Positions 19,897 to 28,912 of a stretch of 59,985 nt of DNA are shown here, in pieces. Made by a program: the position numbers and the translations under genes. Below the pieces are notes generated by a model. It saw only the letters and a list, made by a program, of their open reading frames with translations, made no database searches and was not told the DNA's origin. Source of the DNA: Streptosporangiaceae bacterium (GTDB lineage Bacteria; Actinomycetota; Actinomycetes; Streptosporangiales; Streptosporangiaceae). Position 1 is the first letter of the stretch, and every line of letters begins with the position of its first letter. Where the stretch lies: NCBI GenBank assembly GCA_019239975.1, contig JAFAZE010000090.1, positions 1 through 59,985 of the forward strand, in the 5' to 3' direction.

Positions 19897-20545
19897 GTGT
19901 CCGCCACTCCGTGTCCGCCACTCCGTGTCCGCCACTCCGTGTCCTCCACCTCCGCAGCCGTCGTTCGCCGCCTCCGTGTCCGCCGTGCGCCGCCTGCCAT
20001 CCGCCGGAATCTTGGTCGATTTGTGTCGCTATGGCAGCCCTAATCGACGAACGATCGCCGAACGCCATCTCGCCAACTTCGGGGACGCCCCCTGGCATCC
20101 GCTCCAGCGCACTCTGGACCGCTGAGCCGCCGTTTCCGCGCCCTCCGGGCCGCGGTTCCGCTTCCACGCCCGCTGGGCCGGCGGTTCCGTTTCCACGCCC
20201 GCTGGGCCGGCGGTTCCGCTTCCACGGCTGCCAGGCGCTGTTCCGCTGGCTGCCGCGTCGCACCCGCAGGCCGCTGCCCGCCGCGTGGCGTACCCGGTGG
20301 CCGCTGTCCGCCGCGTGGCGTACCCGGTGGTCGCTGTCCGCCGCGTCGCGCGCCCGCTGCCCGTCGCACCCGCTGGCCGCCGGGTGGGCGCACCCCCCGG
20401 CCGCCGCCCGCCGCGTGGCGTACCCGCTGGCCGTGCCCGCTGCCCGCCGCGTGGCGTGCCACTGGCCGCCGCGTCGCGCCCGCCGCTCCCCGTCCGCCGT
20501 ATCCCGCGCCCGCTGGCCGCCGTCCGCCGCATCCCGCGCCGCCTT
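19897..20545. repeat. Three successive tandem-repeat arrays in a gene-free 1-kb spacer
   Basis: The spacer 19623-20680 has no convincing gene. Array 1 is a 14-nt unit GTGTCCGCCACTCC, three perfect copies at 19897-19938. Array 2 is a 29-nt unit, two near-identical copies at 20154-20182 and 20183-20211 plus a partial. Array 3 is a 30-nt unit (20271-20300, 20301-20330, 20331-20360) that degrades to about 20545. All are C-rich on the plus strand. Open frames through them are low-complexity and are taken as artefacts of the composition. Confidence 0.85.
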
Positions 20546-20578
20546 GCTGAAATCATTTTTACTGAACGAACCGTGGTA

Positions 20579-20593
20579 TTCGGCTATACCGAA
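20579..20593. promoter_or_regulatory. Small inverted repeat in the AT-rich region before iclR
   Basis: TTCGG-CTATA-CCGAA sits in the only AT-rich stretch (20550-20660) of the spacer, directly upstream of the IclR gene. IclR proteins commonly bind short pseudo-palindromes and repress their own promoter. The arms are only 5 bp, so this is tentative. Confidence 0.3.
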
Positions 20594-20680
20594 CAATATT
20601 CTTTAAGTACGAATATCAGTGACACCTATGACACGGCAGCATATGGTTACCTGTCAAGGGTGCTGCGGATCGGAGGCAAT

Positions 20681-21547
20681 TTGGCTCTGCCGAATACATA
20701 CCGGGATGACGAAACCCGGTACCGGCTGCAGAGCGTCGAGCGTGCGCTGGACACGCTGGAGCTGCTCGGCGCGGCCGGGCCCGACGGAGTGACGCTGACC
20801 GAGCTGACGGAACGGCTCTCGGTGTCGAAAAGCACGGCCTTTGCCCTGCTGCAGACGCTGATCACCCGGGGTTACGTTGCGGATTCCGGCAGCAGGCTGA
20901 GCCGCCGCTACCGGCTCGGGATGGCCCTGGCGAAGCTCGGCGACGCCGCGGAGGAGCAGTCGCCGCTGATCGGCCTGGCCACGCCGGTGCTGCGGTCGGT
21001 AACCGCCGCCACCGGGCTGACGACGCGCCTTGTGCTGCCCGAGGGGCCCTATGCCGTGGTCGCCGCCCGGGTCGACGCCCCTGGCACGGTGCGATTTGCC
21101 AGCTACCTGGGCAAGCGCGAGTACCCGCACTGCACGTCCGCCGGTAAGGCGCTGCTGACCGCGCTGCCTGCGGAACGTGCGCGTGCGCTGGCCGTCGAAG
21201 CCGGGCTGCCGGTCCGTACGTCGCGCACGATCACCGATCCGGATGCGCTGCTGCGCGATCTGGAGGTGAGCGCCGCGCGGGGTTATGCGATCGATGACGA
21301 GGAGGACTCCGAGGGAGTGTTCTGCGTCGGCGCGGCGATCTACGACAGGACGGGCGAGTGCGTGGCGGCGATCAGCGGTACCGGCCTCAAGCTGAACCGC
21401 CCGACCTGGCGCCTGGACGAACTCGGCGTCGCGATCCGTGAAGCGGCGGACCAGATCACCACCGCCCTCGGCGGCCCGCCGTTCGCGGAACGGGCTGGCT
21501 CAAGAACTCCCGGGAGCGAACAGGACACGGAGCGCCAGGATGGGTGA
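20681..21547 (+). CDS. IclR-family transcriptional regulator
   Basis: 288 residues. The N-terminal winged helix-turn-helix is RLQSVERALDTLELL, TLTELTERLSVSKSTAFALLQTL. The C-terminal IclR effector domain contains PHCTSAGKALLTALP and RGYAIDDEEDSEGVFCVGAAI. TTG 20681 with GGAGG at 20672-20676 is the chosen start; GTG 20660 is an alternative. The stop overlaps the start of the broken zinc dehydrogenase by 8 nt. It lies divergently from the U32/permease/dehydratase group across the tandem-repeat spacer and is its obvious candidate regulator. The effector is unknown. Confidence 0.88.
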   Translation: MALPNTYRDDETRYRLQSVERALDTLELLGAAGPDGVTLTELTERLSVSKSTAFALLQTLITRGYVADSGSRLSRRYRLGMALAKLGDAAEEQSPLIGLATPVLRSVTAATGLTTRLVLPEGPYAVVAARVDAPGTVRFASYLGKREYPHCTSAGKALLTALPAERARALAVEAGLPVRTSRTITDPDALLRDLEVSAARGYAIDDEEDSEGVFCVGAAIYDRTGECVAAISGTGLKLNRPTWRLDELGVAIREAADQITTALGGPPFAERAGSRTPGSEQDTERQDG

Positions 21548-22558
21548 GCGCCGGGCGCTCGTCATCAGCTCGCCCGGCCTCATCGGGCTGCGCGATGCTT
21601 CCGAGCTGGTGCCGGGCCCGGGCGAGATTGTCGCGCGCCCCGTCCACGTGGGAATCTGCGGCACAGACCTGGAGCTGCTTGCCGGCGTCGTCGATCCCGC
21701 CTACGTGCGGTATCCGCTTGTCCCCGGCCACGAGTGGTCGGGTGTCGTGGAGGCGGTGGGGCCGGGCGTGACAGGGCTGTCCCCGGGACAGCCGGTCATC
21801 GCCGAAGGCGTCATCCCTTGCCGCTCCTGCCTACCCTGCCTGCGTGGTGACACGAACCTGTGCCTCACGTACGACGAGCTGGGATTCACCCGGGCCGGGG
21901 CGGCCGCCGATCAGGTCCTGATCCCCGCGCAGGTCGTGCATCCGCTGCCGCCCGGGATCAGCCTGCTCGACGCCGCGCTCGCCGAGCCCGCCGCGGTGGC
22001 CTGGCGCGCGATCGGCCGCGGCGAGCCGCGGCCGGGGGAGCGGATGGCGGTCGTCGGCGACGGGACGCGGTCCATCTGCTGAGCCTCTACTCGCCTGCCG
22101 CGCTTGTCGTGTACGGGCAGCGCACGGCCCAGGCGCCGCTCGCCGCGGAGCTCGGCGGCAGCGACTTCGTCGCCGGTTCACGCGATGACTCGGCCCCCGG
22201 CGGGACGGCGGACCGATTCGACCTCGTCCTCGAGGCAGCGGGCACCGCGAGCGCGGTGACCAGTGCGCTCGGCCTCGCCCGCCGCGGCGGCCGCGTGGTG
22301 CTGCTCGGCCTGGCCGGCAGCGACGTGCGGGCCGGCTTCCCCGTGGATGACGTGGTGAACAACGACCTGCGGATCGCGGCCAGCTTCGCGTACACGTCCG
22401 CCGCCTTTTCCGAGGTCGCCGACCTGCTGAGCGCCGGGCGGATCAGGCTTGGCCCGCTGATCACGCATCGCTTCCCGCTGGACGCCTTCCGGAACGCTTA
22501 CCAGGCGCTGCGGGAGCCCACGGGCGTCAGGGGGAAGGTCATCCTGGACCTAGAATGA
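21540..22558 (+). pseudogene. Frameshifted zinc-dependent alcohol dehydrogenase
   Basis: The first frame (21540-22082) encodes the GroES-like half: VHVGICGTDLELL, the catalytic-zinc motif GHEWSGVVEAVG and the structural-zinc block CRSCLPCLRGDTNLC. It stops right after VVGDGT, in the cofactor-binding motif. The second frame continues to 22558 with LLSLYSPAALVV, FDLVLEAAGTASAV and GRVVLLGLAG. The break is near 22062-22075, and a few residues of the Rossmann turn are also missing. It overlaps the IclR gene, so an ancestral iclR-adh operon is likely. Either a recent pseudogene or a sequencing error; the missing residues favour real loss. Confidence 0.8.
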
Positions 22559-22577
22559 CCACTCGCCCGGTGCCTGC

Positions 22578-22985
22578 CTAGCTGAGCAGCTCGACGGTAC
22601 AACGCAGGCCAGGAACCGTCGTGTACTTTCTGTCGCAGGTCAGCAACGGGGCATCCAGTTGCTCGGCGAGCGCGGCATAGCCCGCGTCGTACGGGGTCAT
22701 GTTCTCTCGCAGCTGCCAGACCCGGTCGGCGGTCACCCGCGTAAGCGGCTCGCGTCGGATAGGCATGCGCAGCAACGCCATGATGAGCGCCGAGGCGTCT
22801 GCGCCGAGGACGTCATTGCGGCGAGCGAGTCCCCTGAGCGCCGAGATGACCTCGATGTCCAGGTAGGCGGGAGCGAATGCAGCGTCGCCGCCGATAAGCC
22901 GCTCCCGTATCGCCCTGCGGCGGCTGGAGTCATCGGCCGCGAGCAGATCAACGATCGCGGACGCGTCGGTGACGATCAGGCCCAA
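22578..22985 (-). CDS. vapC: PIN-domain toxin (VapC-like)
   Basis: 135 residues. The PIN RNase acidic residues are visible: IVTDASAIVDLL at the N-terminus, DIEVISALRGL, and MTPYDAGYAALAEQL followed by LLTCDRKY near the C-terminus. The apparent start is TTG at 22983-22985, overlapping the antitoxin stop by 10 nt, as expected for a coupled toxin-antitoxin pair. VapC toxins cleave tRNA or rRNA when freed from the antitoxin. The RNA target is unknown. Confidence 0.87.
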   Translation of the reverse strand: MGLIVTDASAIVDLLAADDSSRRRAIRERLIGGDAAFAPAYLDIEVISALRGLARRNDVLGADASALIMALLRMPIRREPLTRVTADRVWQLRENMTPYDAGYAALAEQLDAPLLTCDRKYTTVPGLRCTVELLS

Positions 22986-23245
22986 CGCGCGTCCTGAGCA
23001 TCCCGTGCGGCCCTTACGGCGGCGACAGCGTCGTCGTCAGTGACACCGGTCGGACGCCTGATCGCCTCGATATCGTCCAGGACCTCGGACATCGTCGGTA
23101 TCTCGGCTTCGCGGGTGAGCAGATCGAGCAGATAGGCATTGAGCGACTGGTGCCTGGATTTGGCCCGCTTTGTCAGCTTGGCCCGGACCCGCGACGGGAG
23201 TCCCCGTAGCGTGAGATTGCTGGTTGGCTCGTTTGACGCTGGCAT
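22976..23245 (-). CDS. vapB: Ribbon-helix-helix antitoxin (VapB/FitA-like)
   Basis: 89 residues. The N-terminal NLTLRGLPSRVRAKLTKRAKS followed by SLNAYLLDLLTREA is a FitA/Arc-type ribbon-helix-helix. The C-terminal DDDAVAAVRAARDAQDARWA is the likely toxin-binding tail. No Shine-Dalgarno is seen before the ATG; a -10 hexamer TAGAAT lies 6 nt upstream, suggesting a leaderless transcript. Two TGACGTC sites overlap this promoter and fit autoregulation by the VapBC complex. Confidence 0.87.
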   Translation of the reverse strand: MPASNEPTSNLTLRGLPSRVRAKLTKRAKSRHQSLNAYLLDLLTREAEIPTMSEVLDDIEAIRRPTGVTDDDAVAAVRAARDAQDARWA

Positions 23246-23273
23246 GACGTCATTCTAGTGTCAAAGTGACGTC
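23245..23273 (-). promoter_or_regulatory. VapBC promoter with paired TGACGTC operator sites
   Basis: On the minus strand a TAGAAT -10 (23257 to 23252) ends 6 nt before the vapB ATG, the spacing of leaderless actinobacterial genes. TGACGTCA (23245-23252) and TGACGTC (23267-23273) repeat at a 22-bp period, so two sites face the same side of the helix and flank the -10. Confidence 0.5.
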
Positions 23274-23285
23274 GCACCTAGGCGA

Positions 23286-25520
23286 TCAGGACGAGTAGGT
23301 CGTTGTGCAGACGGTGCCGTTGAGGGTGAACGCCGCGGGTGAGGGATACGCGCCGTTCTGGTTGGCCACGAAGCCGATCGAGACGGTGTTCCCGGAGTTT
23401 GGCGCCAGGTAGCCGTCCCAGCTCACGTTGGTCGCCAGCACGCTGCGCCCGTTCTCGCTCCAGTTCGCGTTCCAGTTGCTGGAGCTGACCGACTCGGTGC
23501 TGCCGGGGAACGTGAAGGCCAGTGTCCAGCCGTTGATCGCCGAGGTGCCGGTGTTCGTGACGCTGAGGTTCGCGACGAACCCGCTGCCCCAGCCCTGGGT
23601 GACGTCGTAGGTCACCGCGCAGGTGCTGCTCGCAGGCGTGCCGGTGGTGAACGTCACCGGCACGGACGGCGGCGACAGGTAGCCCCTCTGGTCGGTGGCG
23701 AGCACGTTGAACGTGTAGGTGGTGCCGGGCACGAGGTTGTGCACCGTGAAGGAGCCCGACGTCGACGTGCCGACCAGCTCGCTGTCGGTGCCGAACTGCT
23801 TGTAGACCTCGTACTTGTCGGCCTGCCCGCCGGAGGACGGGGTCCAGGACACGGTGGCCTGCGTGTCCGTGATGCCCGAGACCGTGGGCGAGCCCGGCGC
23901 GGTCAGCGCGCTCTGGCTGCCCGCCTGCGGTTGCAGGACGATCGTCTCGATCGAGTACGGCGGCAGCACCTGGCTCGCGCTCGTCCCCTGGGCCGCCGAG
24001 GTTATGGAGGCGGCCTCGTCCCCGTAGGTGTAGACGGTGGGTGCCGCCGCCGGGGTGAAACCGGCGTAGTGCAGGCTGACCGGATAGGAGTTCACCGGAT
24101 CCTTGTTGACGAGCATGACGCTCAGGTCCCCGTTCGCGTTCAGCACCGCGTGCGCCGTCACCAGCTGATTGTCGGTGCCCGCGCGCACCATCGTGTCGCC
24201 GGGCAGGCCGAGCTTGCTGAGCATGGAGATCGCGTAATAGGTGGGGAACGGCGTGTTCAGCGGCGGCTCGCACGTGCTTCCGACGCAGCTGCCGCTGGAC
24301 AGCACGCCGTAGTCGCCGAAGTCCGTGGCGCCATCCGGCGCCGTGGAGATCGTGGTCGGCCCGTTGTGCGTGTCCCACCAGTCGACGGTGAAGACGCCGT
24401 TCTCCAGCGCCGTCATGTAGGTGTCGGCGCCGAACAGGGCGTCCGGCTGGGTGTCCTCGTCCACGTTCGAGTTCAGCTCGGTCATGGCGATGCCGATGTT
24501 CCGCGCGTTCGCCCCGGCGTACTGGTTTATCTCCTGGCGCAGCTGGGTGAGTTCACCGGCCACCTGGACGGGCTCGCCGAGCGCGGTGGCCGCGCCCGAT
24601 CCGTTCGGATACCAATGGACGATCACGAAGTCGATCGCGGACCCTGCGACGGACAGCACCGTCTTGTTCCAGTCAGCGGAGTCGCCGGAGGCGACGACGC
24701 TGTCCGGCCAGTTGCCGGGCAGCGTGAGCACGGCCCCGATCTTGATCGTCGGGTCGACCGCTTTCATAGCGCCGGCGTACTGCAGCACGCTGGCCGCGTA
24801 CGTGGCCGGGCTCTTACTGGCGTGGTTGTCGGCCTCCCAGTCGGCGCCGTAGTAGCCGTTGCCGTAGGTCTCGTTCCCGATCTCCCAGTACTTGGCGCCG
24901 TAGCCCTTGGTGATGTTGGCGTACCGTACCCACGCCGCGGCTTCCTGTGGGGTGCCGGTGCCGTAGTTGGCGATCAGCATCGGCTGCGCGCCGATCTTCT
25001 GCACCGTGCCCATGAACGAGTCGAAGTCCGTGCCCGGCGCGACGTAGCCGCCGGGCGCGGTGTTGTCCTGCCAGTTGTAGATGTCGCCGTACGAGCCACC
25101 CGGATACCGCAGCATCCTGACGCCGGCCTGCCGCAGCAGGTTCTGTACCTGCGGCGCGTTCATCTGGCTGTCCCAGACTGCCGAGTTCAGGCCGTAGGCG
25201 GTTTGCGGGATGGTGCCCAGGCCCTCATCCGCGTTCACGGTGACGTTCACCGCGGCCGTGGTGGCCGCCGTGGACACGGCGGCCTTGCCGGGTGCTGCCT
25301 TGCCGGGCACGGCCTTGGCGGGAGCGGTCCTGGCGGGTGCTGCCTTGCCGGGAGCGGTCCTGGCGGGAGCGGTCCTGGCGGGTGCTGCCTTGCCGGGTGC
25401 TGCCTTGGCGGGCACGGCCGCCGCGACCGCGCCGCAGCCCAGCACGACTCCAGCCAGGGCCGCCGCCACGCGCGCCGTTTTCGGCCGTGTGCCGTACGTC
25501 GTGGTCGCGAATGCGCGCAT
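23286..25520 (-). CDS. Secreted clan-A glycosidase (arabinofuranosidase-like) with FN3 and CBM2
   Basis: 744 residues from ATG 25518-25520 after GAGGAG. A signal peptide (cleavage near residue 40) is followed by a Lys/Pro/Ala repeat linker (about 40-82). The catalytic domain (about 90-540) contains MLRYPGGSYGDIYNW, the putative acid/base YWEIGNETYG (Glu217) and the putative nucleophile IAMTELNS (Glu348), resembling GH51-type arabinofuranosidases and related (beta/alpha)8 enzymes. An FN3 module (about 555-640) and a C-terminal cellulose-binding CBM2 (about 645-744, three Trp in the binding face) follow. It probably trims arabinoxylan and complements the xylanase. The exact GH family is uncertain. 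Confidence 0.85.
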   Translation of the reverse strand: MRAFATTTYGTRPKTARVAAALAGVVLGCGAVAAAVPAKAAPGKAAPARTAPARTAPGKAAPARTAPAKAVPGKAAPGKAAVSTAATTAAVNVTVNADEGLGTIPQTAYGLNSAVWDSQMNAPQVQNLLRQAGVRMLRYPGGSYGDIYNWQDNTAPGGYVAPGTDFDSFMGTVQKIGAQPMLIANYGTGTPQEAAAWVRYANITKGYGAKYWEIGNETYGNGYYGADWEADNHASKSPATYAASVLQYAGAMKAVDPTIKIGAVLTLPGNWPDSVVASGDSADWNKTVLSVAGSAIDFVIVHWYPNGSGAATALGEPVQVAGELTQLRQEINQYAGANARNIGIAMTELNSNVDEDTQPDALFGADTYMTALENGVFTVDWWDTHNGPTTISTAPDGATDFGDYGVLSSGSCVGSTCEPPLNTPFPTYYAISMLSKLGLPGDTMVRAGTDNQLVTAHAVLNANGDLSVMLVNKDPVNSYPVSLHYAGFTPAAAPTVYTYGDEAASITSAAQGTSASQVLPPYSIETIVLQPQAGSQSALTAPGSPTVSGITDTQATVSWTPSSGGQADKYEVYKQFGTDSELVGTSTSGSFTVHNLVPGTTYTFNVLATDQRGYLSPPSVPVTFTTGTPASSTCAVTYDVTQGWGSGFVANLSVTNTGTSAINGWTLAFTFPGSTESVSSSNWNANWSENGRSVLATNVSWDGYLAPNSGNTVSIGFVANQNGAYPSPAAFTLNGTVCTTTYSS

Positions 25521-25810
25521 GGCAGCTCCTCGTCCCCGCCGCGCGGAAGGCGCGGCAACCGCAGTGATCACGGATCATGCGGGCGGCGCCGAGTGGGTGT
25601 CAACGAGCGCGCCGTCGGCGCCGTGGTTAACGCGCCAGCCCGGTGAAACTTACAGTCAGTAGTCACCAGAGAACCCTCATGCGGGCAGCCGGCACAATCC
25701 CCCTAGGTACCCGCCGGTATCCGGCCCGCCTGCCACACAGGCAACAGCCGTTACCCAGCCCCTCGTGCCTTTAGACCCGAAGTTTCCGCCACACATTCGG
25801 TAATAAAGGC

Positions 25811-25864
25811 GTCGTGGAAATTCCGGGTCGTATACGACACCTAAACATCCACGATCATGGTGCT
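25811..25864 (-). repeat. Diverged copy B of the dispersed CATGATC element
   Basis: On the minus strand it reads AGCACCATGATCGTGG, then GGTGTCGTATACGACC, then TTCCACGAC, matching copies A and C except for a 7-nt deletion after AGCACC. It sits in the gene-free spacer 25521-26072 upstream of the ABC transporter, where nothing else was recognised. Confidence 0.5.
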
Positions 25865-26072
25865 TGTGTCGCGTGTTGCCACTGTGATGGAGGCGGAGAC
25901 ACACTGTGCGGGCTCTCGGGCCTCCTGGTGTGCTTGAGGCACGTGAGGTGTCGGCGCGCCGAGCGGCGCGCACCCCAGGCGGAACCTGCCGGGGCCTGGC
26001 GGGGCTGGGCTACGCTACCGGTGGCGGTCATCGCCAGGCGGGACGGGGATGTGACGCGGCGGAGGTGTGGCG

Positions 26073-26924
26073 GTGCGGCTCGAAGCGGTCGGCAAGCGGT
26101 ACGGGCTGCGCCAGCCGTGGGTCGTGCGCGACGTGAGTCTGGACGTGCCTCCCGGACGGCTGATCCGGCTCGAGGGACGGAACGGAAGCGGCAAGTCCAC
26201 CCTGCTACGGCTGGCCGCCGGGGTGTCAATGCCGTCGGCGGGCCGGGTGACGGGCAGGCCGCACACCGGTTATGTGCCCGAGCGGTTTCCGGGCGCCTTC
26301 GCGTTCTCCGCACGGGACTACCTCATGCACATGGGGCGGGTGCACGGGCTGCGCGGTGCCCTTGTCGCCGCACGGGTGGATGAGTGGCTGGACCGGCTGG
26401 GAGCGGCCGGCTACGCGGGCGCTCCGCTGCGCAGTCTCTCCAAGGGAATGTGCCAGAAGGTGGCGATCGCCCAGGCGCTGCTGCCCAGGCCGGGGCTCCT
26501 TGTGCTCGATGAGGCGTGGACTGGGCTGGATCAGGCAGCCCGCGGTGCGCTGGATGCCGCGGTGGCGGAGCGCGTCGCGGACGGCGGCGCGGTCATGTTT
26601 GTCGACCACGAGCAGGCGCGGCTCGCCGGGCGGATCAGCGAGCGCTGGCAGCTCGACGGCACCGGCCGGGTCAGCGTGGCGGCAAGTGGCGGCACCGCGG
26701 GTGCCGCGGCGCCGGACTCGGTCGCCGTGATCCAGCTGTCCGGGATCGACCGGGAGTCGGCGGAGCGGCTGGAGGGCCTCCCGGGTGTGCTGTCATCATC
26801 CGCGGGCGCAGCCGGCGCCGCCGGGACGGTGACCCTGCGGGTGGCGGGACGGGAGTCGGATGCCGTGCTCCGGCAGCTGCTTTCGTGGGACGGCGTGCAT
26901 GTCGTGGCGGTGAGCGCCGGATGA
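26073..26924 (+). CDS. ABC transporter ATP-binding protein
   Basis: 283 residues from GTG 26073, 7 nt after GGAGG; GTG 26067 is a less well spaced alternative. Walker A is GRNGSGKST, the signature LSKGMCQKVAIAQ and Walker B LLVLDEA with the catalytic Glu. The short family resembles CcmA/drug-exporter ATPases. The C-terminal ~90 residues form an extra Ala-rich domain. The stop overlaps the permease start (ATGA), so the two form a minimal exporter. The substrate is not predictable. Confidence 0.9.
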   Translation: MRLEAVGKRYGLRQPWVVRDVSLDVPPGRLIRLEGRNGSGKSTLLRLAAGVSMPSAGRVTGRPHTGYVPERFPGAFAFSARDYLMHMGRVHGLRGALVAARVDEWLDRLGAAGYAGAPLRSLSKGMCQKVAIAQALLPRPGLLVLDEAWTGLDQAARGALDAAVAERVADGGAVMFVDHEQARLAGRISERWQLDGTGRVSVAASGGTAGAAAPDSVAVIQLSGIDRESAERLEGLPGVLSSSAGAAGAAGTVTLRVAGRESDAVLRQLLSWDGVHVVAVSAG

Positions 26925-27628
26925 TCGCGCTGGTCAGGTACCAGGCGGCGATCCTGCTCCGGTCGTTTCGGTGGATCTTCCCGCTGATCCTCTACGGCAT
27001 GCTGCTGGCGGTCGGGTTCTCCGGGCAGCAGCCGCTGGCGCTGGGGCTTGACTGGAGCGCCGCGATCCTGGTGCCCGTCGTGGCGCTGCTCACGCGGTCC
27101 ATGCTCACCGCCGAGCCGGCGGCCGCCCGCGCGTGCGTGGCGGCGGCCGCGGGGCCGCTCCGCGCGCAGCTTTCCACGCTGCTCGCCGCGGCCGGCGGCG
27201 GCCTGGTGCTCGCGGTCGCCGGCATCTGCTACGAGGTGCTCAGCGACATGTACGTGCTGGGGCCGAAGCCTGGCCAGCCGGCGCCCGGGCCGGCCGCAAA
27301 GGCCGTCGCGGCCCTCGCGCACCCGGCGGTTCTGTCCGCGGGCGCCGGGACGATCCTGGTGTGCCTGCTGGTCGGCTCGGCGGTGGGAGCGCTGTGCAAC
27401 CCGCCGCTGCTGCGGCATCCGGGTACGGCCCTGCTCGGCACGATGGCGGCGGTCATCTTCGCCGTGGCCTCCGATGTGTCCCCGGCCGGCGCGGCGCTGC
27501 GGGGTGCCGGTGCCGCCGCGGAGGCCCCCGGCTGGCCGGTCCTGCCGCTGCTCGGGGCCGTGGTCCTGCTCGCGGTCACGTGGACCGCGTCGGTGCTGGC
27601 CGCCGCGCGCAGAACGGGTGACGGCTGA
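26921..27628 (+). CDS. ABC transporter membrane subunit
   Basis: 235 residues with about six hydrophobic segments (for example [57 protein letters not shown]). It is translationally coupled to the ATPase gene. No recognised ABC-2 signature, but location and topology make it the partner. The last 400 bp overlap, on the opposite strand, the open frame of the BrkB gene. Confidence 0.78.
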   Translation: MIALVRYQAAILLRSFRWIFPLILYGMLLAVGFSGQQPLALGLDWSAAILVPVVALLTRSMLTAEPAAARACVAAAAGPLRAQLSTLLAAAGGGLVLAVAGICYEVLSDMYVLGPKPGQPAPGPAAKAVAALAHPAVLSAGAGTILVCLLVGSAVGALCNPPLLRHPGTALLGTMAAVIFAVASDVSPAGAALRGAGAAAEAPGWPVLPLLGAVVLLAVTWTASVLAAARRTGDG

Positions 27629-28770
27629 CGGTCCGCGGCCCCGGCCTCAGCCTCGGCCCCGGCCTCAGGAACGAGCACGTCCACCAGGGCGGGTCCGTCA
27701 TGTGCCAGCGCCCGCCGGACGCGGCCGCGGGGTAAGGCGGCGCCGTGCAGTTCGCGTGCGCTCTGTCTTGCCCGCGGGTGGCCGCCTTCGGCGGCCGCTT
27801 CCCGCTCGGCTTCGGCGTTGACCTCGCCGCCGACCAGCACGGCGAGCCCGGCCAGATACAGCCAGAAGATGAGGACCACCACGCCGGCCAGGGCGCCGTA
27901 GGTCTTGCCGTAGGAACCGAACCTGGCGACGTAGAAGGAGAAACCGAGGGACGCCACCAGGAAGATGGCCGTGCCGATCAGCCCGCCCGGGCTGACCCAT
28001 TGCCAGCGCGGTGATTCCCGGTTCGGCGCGAAATAGTAATAGGCCGAAAACAGCAGCGAGATGGCGATGATCGTGAGCAGCCAGCGCACCACCGTCCAGA
28101 CGACAATGAACGCCGTCCCGCTGACCCCCACGTGGCCCTCGATGGCCGAGCCAAGCGGCTGGGCGAAGACGATCAGCGCGGCCGCGATCCCGCCGAGAAT
28201 CGCGGTCGCCAGCATCAACGGGAAGGCCAGCAGCCGTTTGGGGATGAACTTGCGGTCGACCGGCACCTCGTAGGCCACGTCCAGGCCGGTCTCCAGCGCG
28301 GCCATGCCGCTGGATGCGCTCCACAGCGCCACGGCGACGCCGATGATCAGTGCGGTGAGCGAGCCCTGAGCGGATTTGCTCGTGGCGGACTGAACGGCCT
28401 GGCTGAACACACCGGACGCCCCCGGCGGGAGCGCCCGGTTCAGGCCACTGACCAGCCGGTGCACGGAGGAAGCCCCCACGTGGATGAGGCTGGCCAGGCC
28501 CAGGAGGGCGATCAGGGCGGGGAACAGCGAGAGAAACCAGTGATAGGCGAGGCTCCCGGCGGTCATGCTGCACCGGTCGCGGACGAACTTCTTCCCGGCG
28601 CGCGTGAGCGTGTTACGCCATCCCGTCCCGCCGAGTTCCGCGGGGTTGTCCGGGCCGGCGGTCTGGCCGGACTGCGGGGGTATCGTGTGACCGCCCGTGC
28701 TTTCCGCGGCCGGCTCTGCGCGATCACGGTCACCGGGTGGCGGCGCGCCGTCGGCGGTGTGCTCCGTCAT
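27229..28770 (-). CDS. YihY/BrkB-family inner-membrane protein with long antisense-overlapping tail
   Basis: 513 residues as read. The start at 28768-28770 follows GAGGAGGCGGAC. The core (about 55-335) is BrkB-like: [37 protein letters not shown], and [25 protein letters not shown] with six membrane helices. After about residue 345 the chain is Ala/Pro/Arg-rich and from 27628 leftward runs antisense to the ABC permease. Family members usually end soon after the last helix, so the tail may reflect a lost stop or a frameshift near 27.7 kb. Function of the family is poorly defined. Confidence 0.82.
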   Translation of the reverse strand: MTEHTADGAPPPGDRDRAEPAAESTGGHTIPPQSGQTAGPDNPAELGGTGWRNTLTRAGKKFVRDRCSMTAGSLAYHWFLSLFPALIALLGLASLIHVGASSVHRLVSGLNRALPPGASGVFSQAVQSATSKSAQGSLTALIIGVAVALWSASSGMAALETGLDVAYEVPVDRKFIPKRLLAFPLMLATAILGGIAAALIVFAQPLGSAIEGHVGVSGTAFIVVWTVVRWLLTIIAISLLFSAYYYFAPNRESPRWQWVSPGGLIGTAIFLVASLGFSFYVARFGSYGKTYGALAGVVVLIFWLYLAGLAVLVGGEVNAEAEREAAAEGGHPRARQSARELHGAALPRGRVRRALAHDGPALVDVLVPEAGAEAEAGAADRQPSPVLRAAASTDAVHVTASRTTAPSSGRTGQPGASAAAPAPRSAAPAGDTSEATAKMTAAIVPSRAVPGCRSSGGLHSAPTAEPTSRHTRIVPAPADRTAGCARAATAFAAGPGAGWPGFGPSTYMSLSTS

Positions 28771-28912
28771 GTCCGCCTCCTCTCTGGCCCTCTCTCGGCC
28801 GAAAGTTCCGCTCTACCCAGGTCCGGCGGCCTAACACCTCCTCCGCGGCCGGCCTGGTGCCCGGCGGCGCAGGTAGCGGCGGCGCAGGTAGGGGGAAGGC
28901 AGGTGGACCGGG

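Noticed and set aside
19897..20545. CRISPR array
   Set aside because: The units are contiguous or degenerate with no unique spacers, and no cas genes are nearby.
19865..20596. A 243-codon minus-strand frame over the tandem arrays
   Set aside because: It encodes Arg/Ala/Gly repeats that merely follow the 14-, 29- and 30-nt units; no ribosome site and no homologous domain.
25521..26072. Small coding genes between the glycosidase and the ABC transporter
   Set aside because: Frames here have no ribosome site, recognisable domain or coding-like composition; only repeat copy B was kept.
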